Assembly (NCBI GenBank): GCA_004322005.1
Contig: SCRF01000007.1
Coordinates: 1 to 40,809, forward strand
From: Rhodanobacter sp.
GTDB lineage: Bacteria; Pseudomonadota; Gammaproteobacteria; Xanthomonadales; Rhodanobacteraceae
Direction: 5' to 3'
DNA length: 40,809 nt
Shown here: positions 18,063-25,830 of the stretch, in pieces
How positions within the stretch are numbered: position 1 is the first letter of the stretch
How the letters are laid out: every line of letters starts with the position of its first letter
Notes under the pieces: model-generated
Database searches by the model: none
What the model was told of the DNA's origin: nothing
Seen by the model: the letters and a program-made list of their open reading frames with translations, nothing else
Made by a program: the position numbers and the translations under genes

Positions 18063-19954
18063 TGATTAGAGTGGGTCGTGGGGCGAATGCGGCAGATTAC
18101 CTGTTGCTTGTCGCCGTAACACTGATCATGGGCATGATGGCATTTCATCCATACTACTTCGGGGATGAAATTCTTCCATTTTATTTTTCTTACAAGCCCG
18201 GGGCAACAATCTGGTCGATATATTCAGGATTGAACGAGTACAAGCCGCGACTGATATTCAACGGCATATGGGCAATTGCTGCGTATTGTGAAGCGCCACG
18301 ATATATCTTCATGCTGCTTATCGTGGGCTCGATCGGTTCACTGGCTGCGCTTGGGTACCATGTGGCTAGGGCGCAGTTTGCGACATCGAGGTTGGTTGCT
18401 CTAACAGCGGGTGCAATTATCATCACGTCGCGGTTCTCGATGGTGTCGTATTACGACTACGTTGCCGGAACAATCGAGTCTTTGAGTGCGCTCTGCTTTT
18501 TCCTTGCCGTGGCTCTGGTGATGGCACCGAAAGCATTTGGGCAGATCAGTCAAACGTGGCGTGTCGCGCTTGCTGCATTCGGGTGTGTGCTAGCGGTATT
18601 CATACACGAAAGGTACATGGCCGGTACCATCGCACTCGGTATCGTGATGATGGCTAGATCCTTGATGAGGGGTGGCAGAGCGCTCGATCATAAGGCGTTT
18701 GGTGTAGGTTTGGCGCTTTCTGTCGTACCGGTGTTGCTGTTTGTTGTGGCCATCAGGTTGCAGGGATCCTTGCCGCTGACAACGGGTACCAATGGGACGC
18801 AGATTGCTATCTCGTTCGGCATTATCGAGCGGGCATTGACCTATCTTGGAAATGTCTTTCTAGGTATTAATCTTGGCCACCAGTGGCTGGTCGGATCCCT
18901 GCAGTTCTCAGGGGGCTTGCATATAGCGCTTATCATTGGGTTGGCCTGCTTGTTCGGACTGGTCTACGCTTTTGCTTTGACGCTCGGTCGCAAGGGAGTT
19001 GCGTGGGGCAGGGTGATGGAAATCACTCTTCTGATGGCTGCCTTTATCGGTGTGGCAAGCCTGCCGGATGCCTCACGTCAGGAAGGGAGATGGATGACTC
19101 CCGCGCTGGTGCTGCTCGTATTTCTCGGTATGCACCTTGGGCGTGCGCGTGCAGCATATTTACTGCTGCTATTCGTTACGAACTTGACCTACCTGGTGGC
19201 GGGTTCCCAGTTCAAGATATACAACGTGGAGGCATCTAGGATGGCGTCCGCGGTCGCAGCACCTCTAAATCGACTCAGGCCAGAAGGTAGCCGAGGTATT
19301 GTTCTCAATGCTCCCGACAATGGTGGGCAATGGGTGCTGGGCGGTTACGGTGGATTTGGAAATGACGGGACATCAGGTAGTGTCTTCGGCAGACTGAACT
19401 TTGCTTCGCAGATACAGGTTGATCCTGGTGTCACGACTAGTCGTGATCATGACTTTGGTCTGTATTACCTCGGGCCAGGTTCGAATAACGAATCGGTATT
19501 TGCCTACATCGGGCACCGGCAACTGGTAGTTCTTCAGCATCCGGACGAAATAGCACCAGACTCGGGACAGACGATAGCAGGTCAGGAGGCGTGGAGTGCA
19601 TGGCATTGGGATGGAAATATGGCGATGACTGCCGGTGCCGCTGAGCTTCGTTCTGGCGTGATTGGGACATTGAAGGCACCGGCTTCCGATCTAGATCACA
19701 AGCTGATCGTCTATCGAGCTAAAGCACTTGTCGGTAATGCGGTTCCAATGCGGATTCAGATAAATTGGGCTGACGGAAGAGGAAATTTCATCGGTGCCTT
19801 TATCAAGGTTGTCGATGTCGGCAAGGTGGCCCAGAACTTCGTCGCCGTAGTGGTGGCGCCAGCGGGCGCGCGCGAAGGAACGGTTTATGCCAATTTGCAC
19901 GACGGGGCGACAGGAACTGTGGAGCTGAGTTCGATCAAGCTTATCGGCGATTGA
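18059..19954 (+). CDS. Multi-spanning membrane protein, GT-C-like, candidate side-branch transferase
   Basis: A 631-residue protein I do not recognise by family name. The first about 385 residues hold roughly ten hydrophobic spans; the last about 240 are soluble. An acidic motif, YYFGDEILPF (Asp36-Glu37), lies just after the first span, where GT-C glycosyltransferases using polyprenyl-phosphate sugars carry catalytic acids. It overlaps gmhB by four bases. GtrA-like and GtrB-like genes lie in the convergent operon, and such systems need a third, locus-specific transferase of this kind, so transfer of an undecaprenyl-phosphate-linked sugar to the O chain in the periplasm is my inference. The alternative is an O-antigen polymerase, less likely with Wzm/Wzt. 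GC content is visibly lower than in its neighbours. Confidence 0.6.
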   Translation: MMIRVGRGANAADYLLLVAVTLIMGMMAFHPYYFGDEILPFYFSYKPGATIWSIYSGLNEYKPRLIFNGIWAIAAYCEAPRYIFMLLIVGSIGSLAALGYHVARAQFATSRLVALTAGAIIITSRFSMVSYYDYVAGTIESLSALCFFLAVALVMAPKAFGQISQTWRVALAAFGCVLAVFIHERYMAGTIALGIVMMARSLMRGGRALDHKAFGVGLALSVVPVLLFVVAIRLQGSLPLTTGTNGTQIAISFGIIERALTYLGNVFLGINLGHQWLVGSLQFSGGLHIALIIGLACLFGLVYAFALTLGRKGVAWGRVMEITLLMAAFIGVASLPDASRQEGRWMTPALVLLVFLGMHLGRARAAYLLLLFVTNLTYLVAGSQFKIYNVEASRMASAVAAPLNRLRPEGSRGIVLNAPDNGGQWVLGGYGGFGNDGTSGSVFGRLNFASQIQVDPGVTTSRDHDFGLYYLGPGSNNESVFAYIGHRQLVVLQHPDEIAPDSGQTIAGQEAWSAWHWDGNMAMTAGAAELRSGVIGTLKAPASDLDHKLIVYRAKALVGNAVPMRIQINWADGRGNFIGAFIKVVDVGKVAQNFVAVVVAPAGAREGTVYANLHDGATGTVELSSIKLIGD

Positions 19955-19977
19955 CCAAGGTTGATGGGTGCGATCTT

Positions 19978-20009
19978 CTGTGCATGAATGCCTTGGCATT
20001 CATGCACAG
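19978..20009. terminator. Perfect 15-bp palindrome between convergent operons
   Basis: CTGTGCATGAATGCC-TT-GGCATTCATGCACAG is a perfect 15-bp stem with a two-base spacer. It lies between the GT-C-like gene and the gtrA-like gene, which point at each other. It would fold in either transcript and is a good bidirectional terminator candidate, although a uridine tract is missing on both sides. Confidence 0.6.
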
Positions 20010-20043
20010 CGACGACAGAGTGAATGGCTCGGATTTTGCTGGA

Positions 20044-20448
20044 TTACTCTGGTGCCCGAAACCGCATCAAGCTGCGCGTCAGTAGAAAATTCGCGGGGAG
20101 TACGATTACGGTGGCCAGCACGGGGGCAATCCTTGCGTCGACGCCGAGATAACGGACGCATGCGGTGACGATGCCCAAGCCTAGCAAGTAGTTGAGCAGC
20201 TGCACCAGTGGAAAAGCGGCTAGCTTGTGCCATGACCAAGGGGTGCGGAAAACGAACCAGGTGTTGATGGCGAAGCCGGTCAATATCGCTGCCGCGTAGC
20301 TGATGGTGTAGGCGAATGGGTAGCTGAGCCGGCTCAGCAGCAACCAGTAGATGGCATATGACAGCAGGGTGTTGGTGCCGCCGCCAATGAGGAAACGCAT
20401 CGCCTCGACGGAAATGTGCCTGTGCGACAGGACGCGTGCAAGTGGCAT
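20044..20448 (-). CDS. GtrA-family membrane protein, candidate Und-P-sugar flippase
   Basis: This 134-residue protein has four hydrophobic spans and the GtrA-family start MRFLIGGGTNTLLSYAIYWLLL, then AILTGFAINTWFVFR and VIVLPANFLLTRSLMRF. GtrA proteins are thought to flip undecaprenyl-phosphate-linked sugars to the periplasm for decoration of O antigen. It is the last gene of the minus-strand operon, four bases after the MaoC-like gene, and the same operon carries gtrB. The upstream Met may not be the true start; MRFLIGG sixteen codons in is the alternative. Confidence 0.85.
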   Translation of the reverse strand: MPLARVLSHRHISVEAMRFLIGGGTNTLLSYAIYWLLLSRLSYPFAYTISYAAAILTGFAINTWFVFRTPWSWHKLAAFPLVQLLNYLLGLGIVTACVRYLGVDARIAPVLATVIVLPANFLLTRSLMRFRAPE

Positions 20449-20452
20449 AGGT

Positions 20453-21118
20453 TCACCGCGGCGGGCGGTTCAGTACGTCGGCATAGGCGATGGTGGCATG
20501 ATGCCCATCGGAGGAAAACAATTGCGCCAGGATGCGATAAGTGCCGCGTGACGGGTCGTGGCGCGGCGTGGAGACCCGCACCGTGTAGGGGGTATCCGGG
20601 TACACCGGACCCAGATAGACACAGGTGCTGCGAAGGTAGATCGTGCCTGCACCTGGAAATTCGGTTCCCAGCAGCCGGGTGAACCACCCGTTGAACAGCA
20701 TGCCGTGGGAAATACGCCCGGCAAATCCATGCTTGCGTGCAACGTCGTCGTCGAAGTGCAGCGGGTTGAGATCGCCGCTCTGTTCACCGTAGCGATGGAC
20801 ATCCTCGGTGCTTACCGAGAACTGGCGCTGTTGCACCGGCAGCCTTGAGTAGGAAAGGTGCGGAAGCAGTATGCAACGATGCAGGCCATGAGCGTGCGCG
20901 TTACCAGGCATTGGAGTTGCAGCGCGCCCGCCGCTGTACTCAGTCGACGCCGGCTCCAGAGGAAAGCCGAGGCGCTCGATCTGTCGAAGTTGATCGATGT
21001 CACCTGCTTCCACCAGTACCTCATCCAGGCGTTTCGATAGAATGGTCGAAAGGAGTTCACGGGGCGTACCTTGCCCCAGGTTCCAGCTCGCCGTCAGTAG
21101 TTCGTTGCTCTCAGTCAT
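20453..21118 (-). CDS. MaoC-like hotdog hydratase in an amino-sugar operon
   Basis: A 221-residue protein. The C-terminal half (about 95-221) is a MaoC-type (R)-specific enoyl hydratase: YGEQSGDLNPLHFDDDVARK (Asp116 and His121 in the GDxNPxH motif) and GFAGRISHGMLFNGW. The first about 90 residues are not recognised. Family enzymes hydrate trans-2-enoyl-CoA to (R)-3-hydroxyacyl-CoA. In this operon, between a GNAT acyltransferase and GtrA, it could supply an (R)-3-hydroxyacyl donor for N-acylation of the 3-amino sugar. 3-Hydroxybutyramido groups on Fuc3N or Qui3N are known in O antigens. That link is inference; the fold call is solid. Confidence 0.82.
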   Translation of the reverse strand: MTESNELLTASWNLGQGTPRELLSTILSKRLDEVLVEAGDIDQLRQIERLGFPLEPASTEYSGGRAATPMPGNAHAHGLHRCILLPHLSYSRLPVQQRQFSVSTEDVHRYGEQSGDLNPLHFDDDVARKHGFAGRISHGMLFNGWFTRLLGTEFPGAGTIYLRSTCVYLGPVYPDTPYTVRVSTPRHDPSRGTYRILAQLFSSDGHHATIAYADVLNRPPR

Positions 21119-21130
21119 GATGGCTCGTCG

Positions 21131-22111
21131 TCAGAGCAGTTTGCGGAAAATGTGCTCACCCTTGCCAAACCCATACCCCAGCTTCTCCCAGCTGCGGATG
21201 ACGGCGTTGTTGGTGATCTGCGTGATGAGAAAGGAGTGTTCGGCGCCGATACCGCGCAAATGCTCGTCCAGTTCGGAAATGATCTTCACGTACCAGCCTC
21301 TGTGTCTGGGTGCCACGGCGCTCAATACCGGCTGGGCAAGCCTGCACCCCCAGCCGGCCCAGTGTTCACGATGGTACTTGGCGGTGCAAAAAGCTTCTGG
21401 TGCATCGATGTCCGGGACGATCGTGGCATCCGCGAACCCGCCGACTATGGAGGCCTCCACCCAGCGCTCCATGAGCCGGTCGGCATCTTCCTCCGACACA
21501 GCAGGGTCGGCGTGGAAGCGGTCGAAGGGATTCACCATGACCCGTGCGGCGCGTGCCAGCGACGGCACGTCGGCGGCCGTGGCCAGGCGGGTGGGATGGC
21601 GTTCCACTGGCGGGGCATCGAGCGGACGATGGTAATGGCAACGAGTTTCGATCAGGTCGAAGCCGCAAGCACTCAGTACGCGAATGGTGGGTAGGTCGTT
21701 GGGGCTGACGGGGCAGAATACATAGTCGACGTCTCGAGTGCGCGCCTGCTCTAGGGCTGTGCGGGTCGCCTCGATGCTGGGGCCTACATCGGCCCGCAAG
21801 GGTGCGGGCATACCTGGTTGGAGGACGGCGTTGAGGCGAGCCATCCCGCGTCCGAAGAACTCGGAGTCCCACGCCAAGCGCTCCATCAACACCCAGCGTT
21901 CGGTGCCGTCGTCATACCCGAAACAGAAGCGGAGATCGTCGGCCTCGCCCAAGGGGCGCAGCCACTGATCAAGCATGATGTTGCGATCGTAGTCGGCGTC
22001 GAGTCCTCGGATGAATGCGTGTGGCGATATCACGCCCGCGCCTGCAATGCCATCCTGCAGGTCACGCATGGAGTGGCTCTGCAGAAGGGGGCTGACGGTT
22101 TTCGTGCTCAT
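21131..22111 (-). CDS. GNAT acyltransferase, WecD/RffC-like
   Basis: This 326-residue protein has a GNAT-type C-terminal half: YVKIISELDEHLRGIGAEHSF after a PRHRGW turn (CoA-binding region, about 265-285) and NNAVIRSWEKLGYGF near the end. Around residue 79, LAWDSEFFG resembles the N-terminal motif of WecD/RffC enzymes, which acetylate dTDP-4-amino-4,6-dideoxygalactose. Its ATG overlaps the wxcM-like stop by four bases. The operon already has a left-handed beta-helix acyltransferase domain, so this is a second acyltransferase, perhaps specific for another acyl group or amino position. The substrate is not known. Confidence 0.8.
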   Translation of the reverse strand: MSTKTVSPLLQSHSMRDLQDGIAGAGVISPHAFIRGLDADYDRNIMLDQWLRPLGEADDLRFCFGYDDGTERWVLMERLAWDSEFFGRGMARLNAVLQPGMPAPLRADVGPSIEATRTALEQARTRDVDYVFCPVSPNDLPTIRVLSACGFDLIETRCHYHRPLDAPPVERHPTRLATAADVPSLARAARVMVNPFDRFHADPAVSEEDADRLMERWVEASIVGGFADATIVPDIDAPEAFCTAKYHREHWAGWGCRLAQPVLSAVAPRHRGWYVKIISELDEHLRGIGAEHSFLITQITNNAVIRSWEKLGYGFGKGEHIFRKLL

Positions 22112-22905
22112 GGGACTTTCCTGTGAGAAACCAGATCCATGAATTCGCCATAGCTGCGTATGTACTCGGCTGCATCGTAGAACTCCGATGCGAACACCAG
22201 AAGGACGGCATCATGCGAATACTTGTACTGGACGCCCCAGGTCAGCGGAGGCAGATGCAGGCCTATTGAAGGATCGTTCAGTTCGAATTCGTCCCTGGCA
22301 TGACCATCGTCGGCAACGACGCTGCAGCTGCCGTGCGCGCAGATCAGGAACTGGTGACAAGTGCGATGCGCATGTTCGCCGCGCACTTCCGCATTGGGTA
22401 CCCCGAACACCATGAAATAGCGCTTAGCCTCGAAGGGCAGCGTGCGTCCGAACTCGCCGACGGTAAGATTCCCGCGAAGGTCGAGTACCTTGGACAGCCG
22501 GTGCAAGGTGACGTTTCGAACCCGCGTGGCTGTTTTGCCCGGTATTTCGGGCAGCTGCGTCCCGGGGATGTGTGCGGCGTCGATCCCGGCCGTGGTGTAA
22601 CCGGTTATTTGCGCCGGGTTTCCAGACACGACGGCGTGAGGCGGCACGCTTCGCATGACTACCGCGCCGGGTTGAATCAATGCCCCGCGTGCGATGTGTA
22701 CCGGCCCAGCAACAGCCGCAGAAGCCATGATCCTGACACCGGATTCAACGACGATGCGAGCGCCATCGGCACCGGGGTCCAGGACTGCGCCAGCACCAAC
22801 AATACAGTTGTCGCCGATCTCGCAGCTGCCGTTGATGATCGCGCCGGGGCCGATTTGGACATTCGCGCCGAGCATGGCCAGCGGCGAAATCCAGGCGTGC
22901 GCCAT
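22108..22905 (-). CDS. WxcM-like fusion: beta-helix acyltransferase plus dTDP-sugar 3,4-ketoisomerase
   Basis: A 265-residue bifunctional protein. Residues about 1-105 are hexapeptide repeats of a left-handed beta helix (GANVQIGPGAIINGSCEIGD), as in FdtC/QdtC N-acetyltransferases. Residues about 125-265 are an FdtA/QdtA cupin: RYFMVFGVP, RGEHAH (His178 and His180, the expected catalytic pair), LLVFASEFYDAAEYIRSY. FdtA moves the keto group of dTDP-4-keto-6-deoxyglucose from C4 to C3, ready for FdtB. The same fusion is known as WxcM in Xanthomonas campestris. The ATG lies four bases after the gtrB stop without a good ribosome site, suggesting reinitiation; a GTG nine codons upstream is possible. 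Whether the sugar is Fuc3N or Qui3N cannot be read from sequence. Confidence 0.88.
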   Translation of the reverse strand: MAHAWISPLAMLGANVQIGPGAIINGSCEIGDNCIVGAGAVLDPGADGARIVVESGVRIMASAAVAGPVHIARGALIQPGAVVMRSVPPHAVVSGNPAQITGYTTAGIDAAHIPGTQLPEIPGKTATRVRNVTLHRLSKVLDLRGNLTVGEFGRTLPFEAKRYFMVFGVPNAEVRGEHAHRTCHQFLICAHGSCSVVADDGHARDEFELNDPSIGLHLPPLTWGVQYKYSHDAVLLVFASEFYDAAEYIRSYGEFMDLVSHRKVP

Positions 22906-22909
22906 GAGG

Positions 22910-23899
22910 TCAGGGTTCAGTTGTTGCACAAGCTGAGTCCGGATGGGTGGATGGGGTGAACTCTTCGATGAGCATGGGAATGCTGAGAGGCCGATGCTTC
23001 GTGTTCTCATAGGCTCGCCAGGCATAGTTGCCGACCAAGCCAAGTCCAAGCGCGTTCAATCCACCAAAAAACAGGACGGCAAGCATGGTGCCTGCGTAGC
23101 CTGGCACCAGCACCAGGCCAAGCAGGCGAGCCATGAGAACAGCTGCGCCCATGGCAACGGAAAGGCTAAGGCCGGCCATGCCACAGGCGAGCAACAGCCG
23201 GATTGGCGCGTCGGTAAACGCGAACACACTGTCGAGCAGGTAGGTGAGCTTCTTGCGGAAGGTCCAAGCGCTTTTTCCGTGGGCGCGCTCACGGCGAGTG
23301 TACGGCACGAAGATCCTGCGACCGCCCATCCAGAACAACAGACCCAGCAGGCTACCGTTCGCTTCGCTGAATGCCGCCACGCGGTCTAGGAACTGGCGGT
23401 TGACGGCAAACACATCCACGCCGCCCACTGGCACGTCCCGCTGCACGAATCGCCGGTAAATCTGCCAGAAAATGTTGGCCATCAGGCGTGACAACCATGG
23501 ATCATGTCTGGCTTCGCGCACTCCGAAAGCGACATCACCCTCGCCTTGGTCCAGCCGCCGGAAGAATTCAAGCACCAGTTCCGGTGGTTCCTGCAGATCT
23601 GCAGCCATTACGGCGGCATAGCTTCCGCTCGCATGCAGCAGACCTTCTCGTATGGCGGAAAATGCACCGAAATTGCGTGACAGCAGGATCAGCTTCGCAC
23701 GCAGACCGCTGGCTGGCAGTTTGGTTTGCAGTTGCCAGTGGCAGTCATCCGGGCTGCCGTCGACCACGAATATGGTTTCAAGACCGTCGTCGAGTTGTGT
23801 TTGGAGGTTGCGTACTGCAGTCAGCAACGCGTCGATCGATTCCGCATTGCGATATACCGGAACGACGAGCGAGTAGCGCGGATTCAGAAGTCGTTGCAT
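22910..23899 (-). CDS. GtrB/DPM-like polyprenyl-phosphate glycosyltransferase
   Basis: A 329-residue GT2 enzyme with two C-terminal membrane spans. The catalytic domain opens with SLVVPVYRNAESIDALL, then FVVDGSPDD and AVMAADLQEPPEL (the DxQ-type metal site of GtrB/DPM1). GKSAWTFRKKLTYLLDSVFAFTD precedes the two spans (about 235-295). Family members transfer a sugar from its nucleotide to undecaprenyl phosphate on the cytoplasmic face. In this operon the likely sugar is the acylated 3-amino-3,6-dideoxyhexose. WxcL of Xanthomonas campestris may be the counterpart. It overlaps fdtB by 16 bases. The product would be flipped by the GtrA-like protein. Confidence 0.88.
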   Translation of the reverse strand: MQRLLNPRYSLVVPVYRNAESIDALLTAVRNLQTQLDDGLETIFVVDGSPDDCHWQLQTKLPASGLRAKLILLSRNFGAFSAIREGLLHASGSYAAVMAADLQEPPELVLEFFRRLDQGEGDVAFGVREARHDPWLSRLMANIFWQIYRRFVQRDVPVGGVDVFAVNRQFLDRVAAFSEANGSLLGLLFWMGGRRIFVPYTRRERAHGKSAWTFRKKLTYLLDSVFAFTDAPIRLLLACGMAGLSLSVAMGAAVLMARLLGLVLVPGYAGTMLAVLFFGGLNALGLGLVGNYAWRAYENTKHRPLSIPMLIEEFTPSTHPDSACATTEP

Positions 23900-24984
23900 G
23901 CCAGGATCACCCGCGTGGCTTCGTCGTTAGTCAATTCGGGAAAACACGGCAAGGTCAGGACGTTTCCGCACGCCGCCTCGGTAACCGGCAGGTCGGTGGA
24001 GATGAAACGATCGTGGAAGAGAGGCTGACGATGGTCGCCGATCGGATAATGCACGTCGCTGCCAACGCCAGCACCGGCCAAGTGTTGCTGGAGCCCGGCC
24101 CGGTCCGATACTTGCACCACATAAAGATGGGCAACATATTCTTCTCCACTTGTCGATGGCACCTGGATGCGCTCGTTGCGGATTTCGCGGGAGTAGCGAT
24201 TGGCGATTTCGCGCCTGCGCGCATTCCAGCCATCGAGCAGGGGCAGCATCGTGCGCAGAAAGGCGGCCTGCAGCTCGTCCAGGCGACTATTGCGGCCGCC
24301 GGGCAGTTCATTGCGGTACTTGGCAGTCCAACCGTACTGGCGCAACTTGCGCAACGTATCGGCGACTTGCGGGTCGTTGGTGATGACAGCGCCGCCGTCG
24401 CCAAGGGCTCCGAGATTCTTGGTCGGATAGAAACTGAAGCTGGCAGCGATGCCGAAGCTGCCAGCACGTCGGCCGGATGCGTCGCGCGCGCCATGGGCCT
24501 GCGCGCAGTCTTCGAACACGGCGAAACCATGCTTGTCGGCCAATGCCAGGATGGATCGCATGTCGGCCAGCCTGCCGTATAGGTGAGTCACGATCAATGC
24601 ATCGATCGGGCCGGTGGCAAGCACAGCTTCGAGGGCCTTTGGGGAAAGCGTGTGGCAGGAGGGGTCGATGTCAACAAAAACGGGTTCGGCCGCGCATGCA
24701 AGCACTGCGGTGGTGCCATACATGGCCGCGTTCGCGACTAAGGCCACTCGTTTGCCTTGACAGATACCGATGCTGCGGAGCCCCAGCTCCAGCGCCTCGG
24801 TACCGTTGGCTACGCTGACGCAATCAGAGACGCCGCAGTATGCGGCGAACTCGCTTTCGAACGCCTTTACGTTTGGGCCGAGAACATAATGACCGCTTGC
24901 TACGACGGCAGCGCAAGCCCGCATCAGCTCGCTGCTAAGGGGGGTGATATGTCGATCCAGGGAATTAACAGGAATATTAGTCAT
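23884..24984 (-). CDS. fdtB: FdtB/WxcK-like DegT family sugar aminotransferase
   Basis: This 366-residue PLP enzyme of the DegT/DnrJ/EryC1 family should aminate C3 of the 3-keto sugar made by the WxcM-like protein, giving dTDP-3-amino-3,6-dideoxyhexose. Visible are VSVANGTEALELGLRSIGI, DIDPSCHTLSP, VTHLYGRLADM, FEDCAQAHGA, SFSFYPTKNLGALGDGGAV (PLP lysine about residue 188) and GGRNSRLDELQAAFL. The frame is open far upstream, but the ATG before TNIPVNSLDRH gives the usual family N terminus and length. It is the first gene of the minus-strand amino-sugar operon; the upstream 142 bases are AT-rich without a convincing promoter. Confidence 0.92.
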   Translation of the reverse strand: MTNIPVNSLDRHITPLSSELMRACAAVVASGHYVLGPNVKAFESEFAAYCGVSDCVSVANGTEALELGLRSIGICQGKRVALVANAAMYGTTAVLACAAEPVFVDIDPSCHTLSPKALEAVLATGPIDALIVTHLYGRLADMRSILALADKHGFAVFEDCAQAHGARDASGRRAGSFGIAASFSFYPTKNLGALGDGGAVITNDPQVADTLRKLRQYGWTAKYRNELPGGRNSRLDELQAAFLRTMLPLLDGWNARRREIANRYSREIRNERIQVPSTSGEEYVAHLYVVQVSDRAGLQQHLAGAGVGSDVHYPIGDHRQPLFHDRFISTDLPVTEAACGNVLTLPCFPELTNDEATRVILACNDF

Positions 24985-25126
24985 CGAATTGTCGAAAAAT
25001 GGATTTGCATTTGCAATTAACGGGCAATGGCAAGCATGCATATACCCGCCATTCCGGATCCCTTCCGCGTCGAGAAGTCCAACAGCAATTAATGCTCGCG
25101 CATGAAAACGCTGGCGGTGCCCTGTG

Positions 25127-25561
25127 CTAGGGCTGTTGACAGGCAGGGCCGCCGACGACAACTTGGCCAAGCTCCTTCCCATCCTCTTTATTCTTGAGGA
25201 AGAAATGGGTGCCGGGTCGGGTCCAGGCATCGGTTTTGGCCTCGCCGGTGTTGCCACCGGCCGAAAAAAGCTTGGCATCGGCGTTCGACGAACCGACCCA
25301 TATTTCCGTGCTGGCTGTACTGGCTCCGGCCTTGCTCGCATCCCAGTGGACGGTGGCAACAGAGCCATCGCAATTTTGCAATGTACCCGGAGTCACCGAA
25401 ATTGCTGGATTCGAGACCGCTGCGGTAACTTGATCCGAAGGTGCCTGAGCGGTTTGCGGCTGTGCGGTTTGCGATGGGGCAGAGGGGGGCTGGCCAGACT
25501 CTTGTTGGCAACCGGCGAGAGCCAACAGGGTCGTCGCAACGAGGACAGTGTACTTGTGCAT
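25127..25561 (-). CDS. Small secreted lipoprotein, function unknown
   Basis: This 144-residue protein begins with a lipoprotein signal peptide: MHKYTVLVATTLLALAGC, with the LAGC lipobox and Cys18 as the lipidated residue. A Gln/Pro/Ala/Ser-rich linker (about 19-50) follows, then a compact beta-like domain with two cysteines (TLQNCDGSVATVHWDAS and GGPACQQP) that may form a disulfide. A GGAGAAA ribosome site supports the start. It ends 142 bases before fdtB on the same strand. I do not recognise the family. It may be an ordinary outer-membrane lipoprotein caught in the island. Confidence 0.75.
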   Translation of the reverse strand: MHKYTVLVATTLLALAGCQQESGQPPSAPSQTAQPQTAQAPSDQVTAAVSNPAISVTPGTLQNCDGSVATVHWDASKAGASTASTEIWVGSSNADAKLFSAGGNTGEAKTDAWTRPGTHFFLKNKEDGKELGQVVVGGPACQQP

Positions 25562-25830
25562 ACGGTTTCTCCGGAGTCCTTGGTGAAATGCGGGCCTCCA
25601 AGGTTAGCAGTTGCCGCGGTGCCTTGCACGCGTTACGCTGCGCAAGATCTGGTACCCGTGGACCAATTCATTGAATAGATATCGGATGCTCTTCTTTTAA
25701 TTCATGATGATCACTTGTCGTGTGCTCTGTGATATACGGAGATATGGAGTGGCGCTGAGCGTGAAAGCGTAAGTTGAATTAATGTTGTAAAGGCGCTTCG
25801 TGGCGATGTAATTGCAATCACAGTGGAATC

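Noticed and set aside
23884..25368. fdtB extended to 494 codons
   Set aside because: The extra 128 codons are antisense to the lipoprotein gene; the ATG at 24984 gives the normal family N terminus and length.
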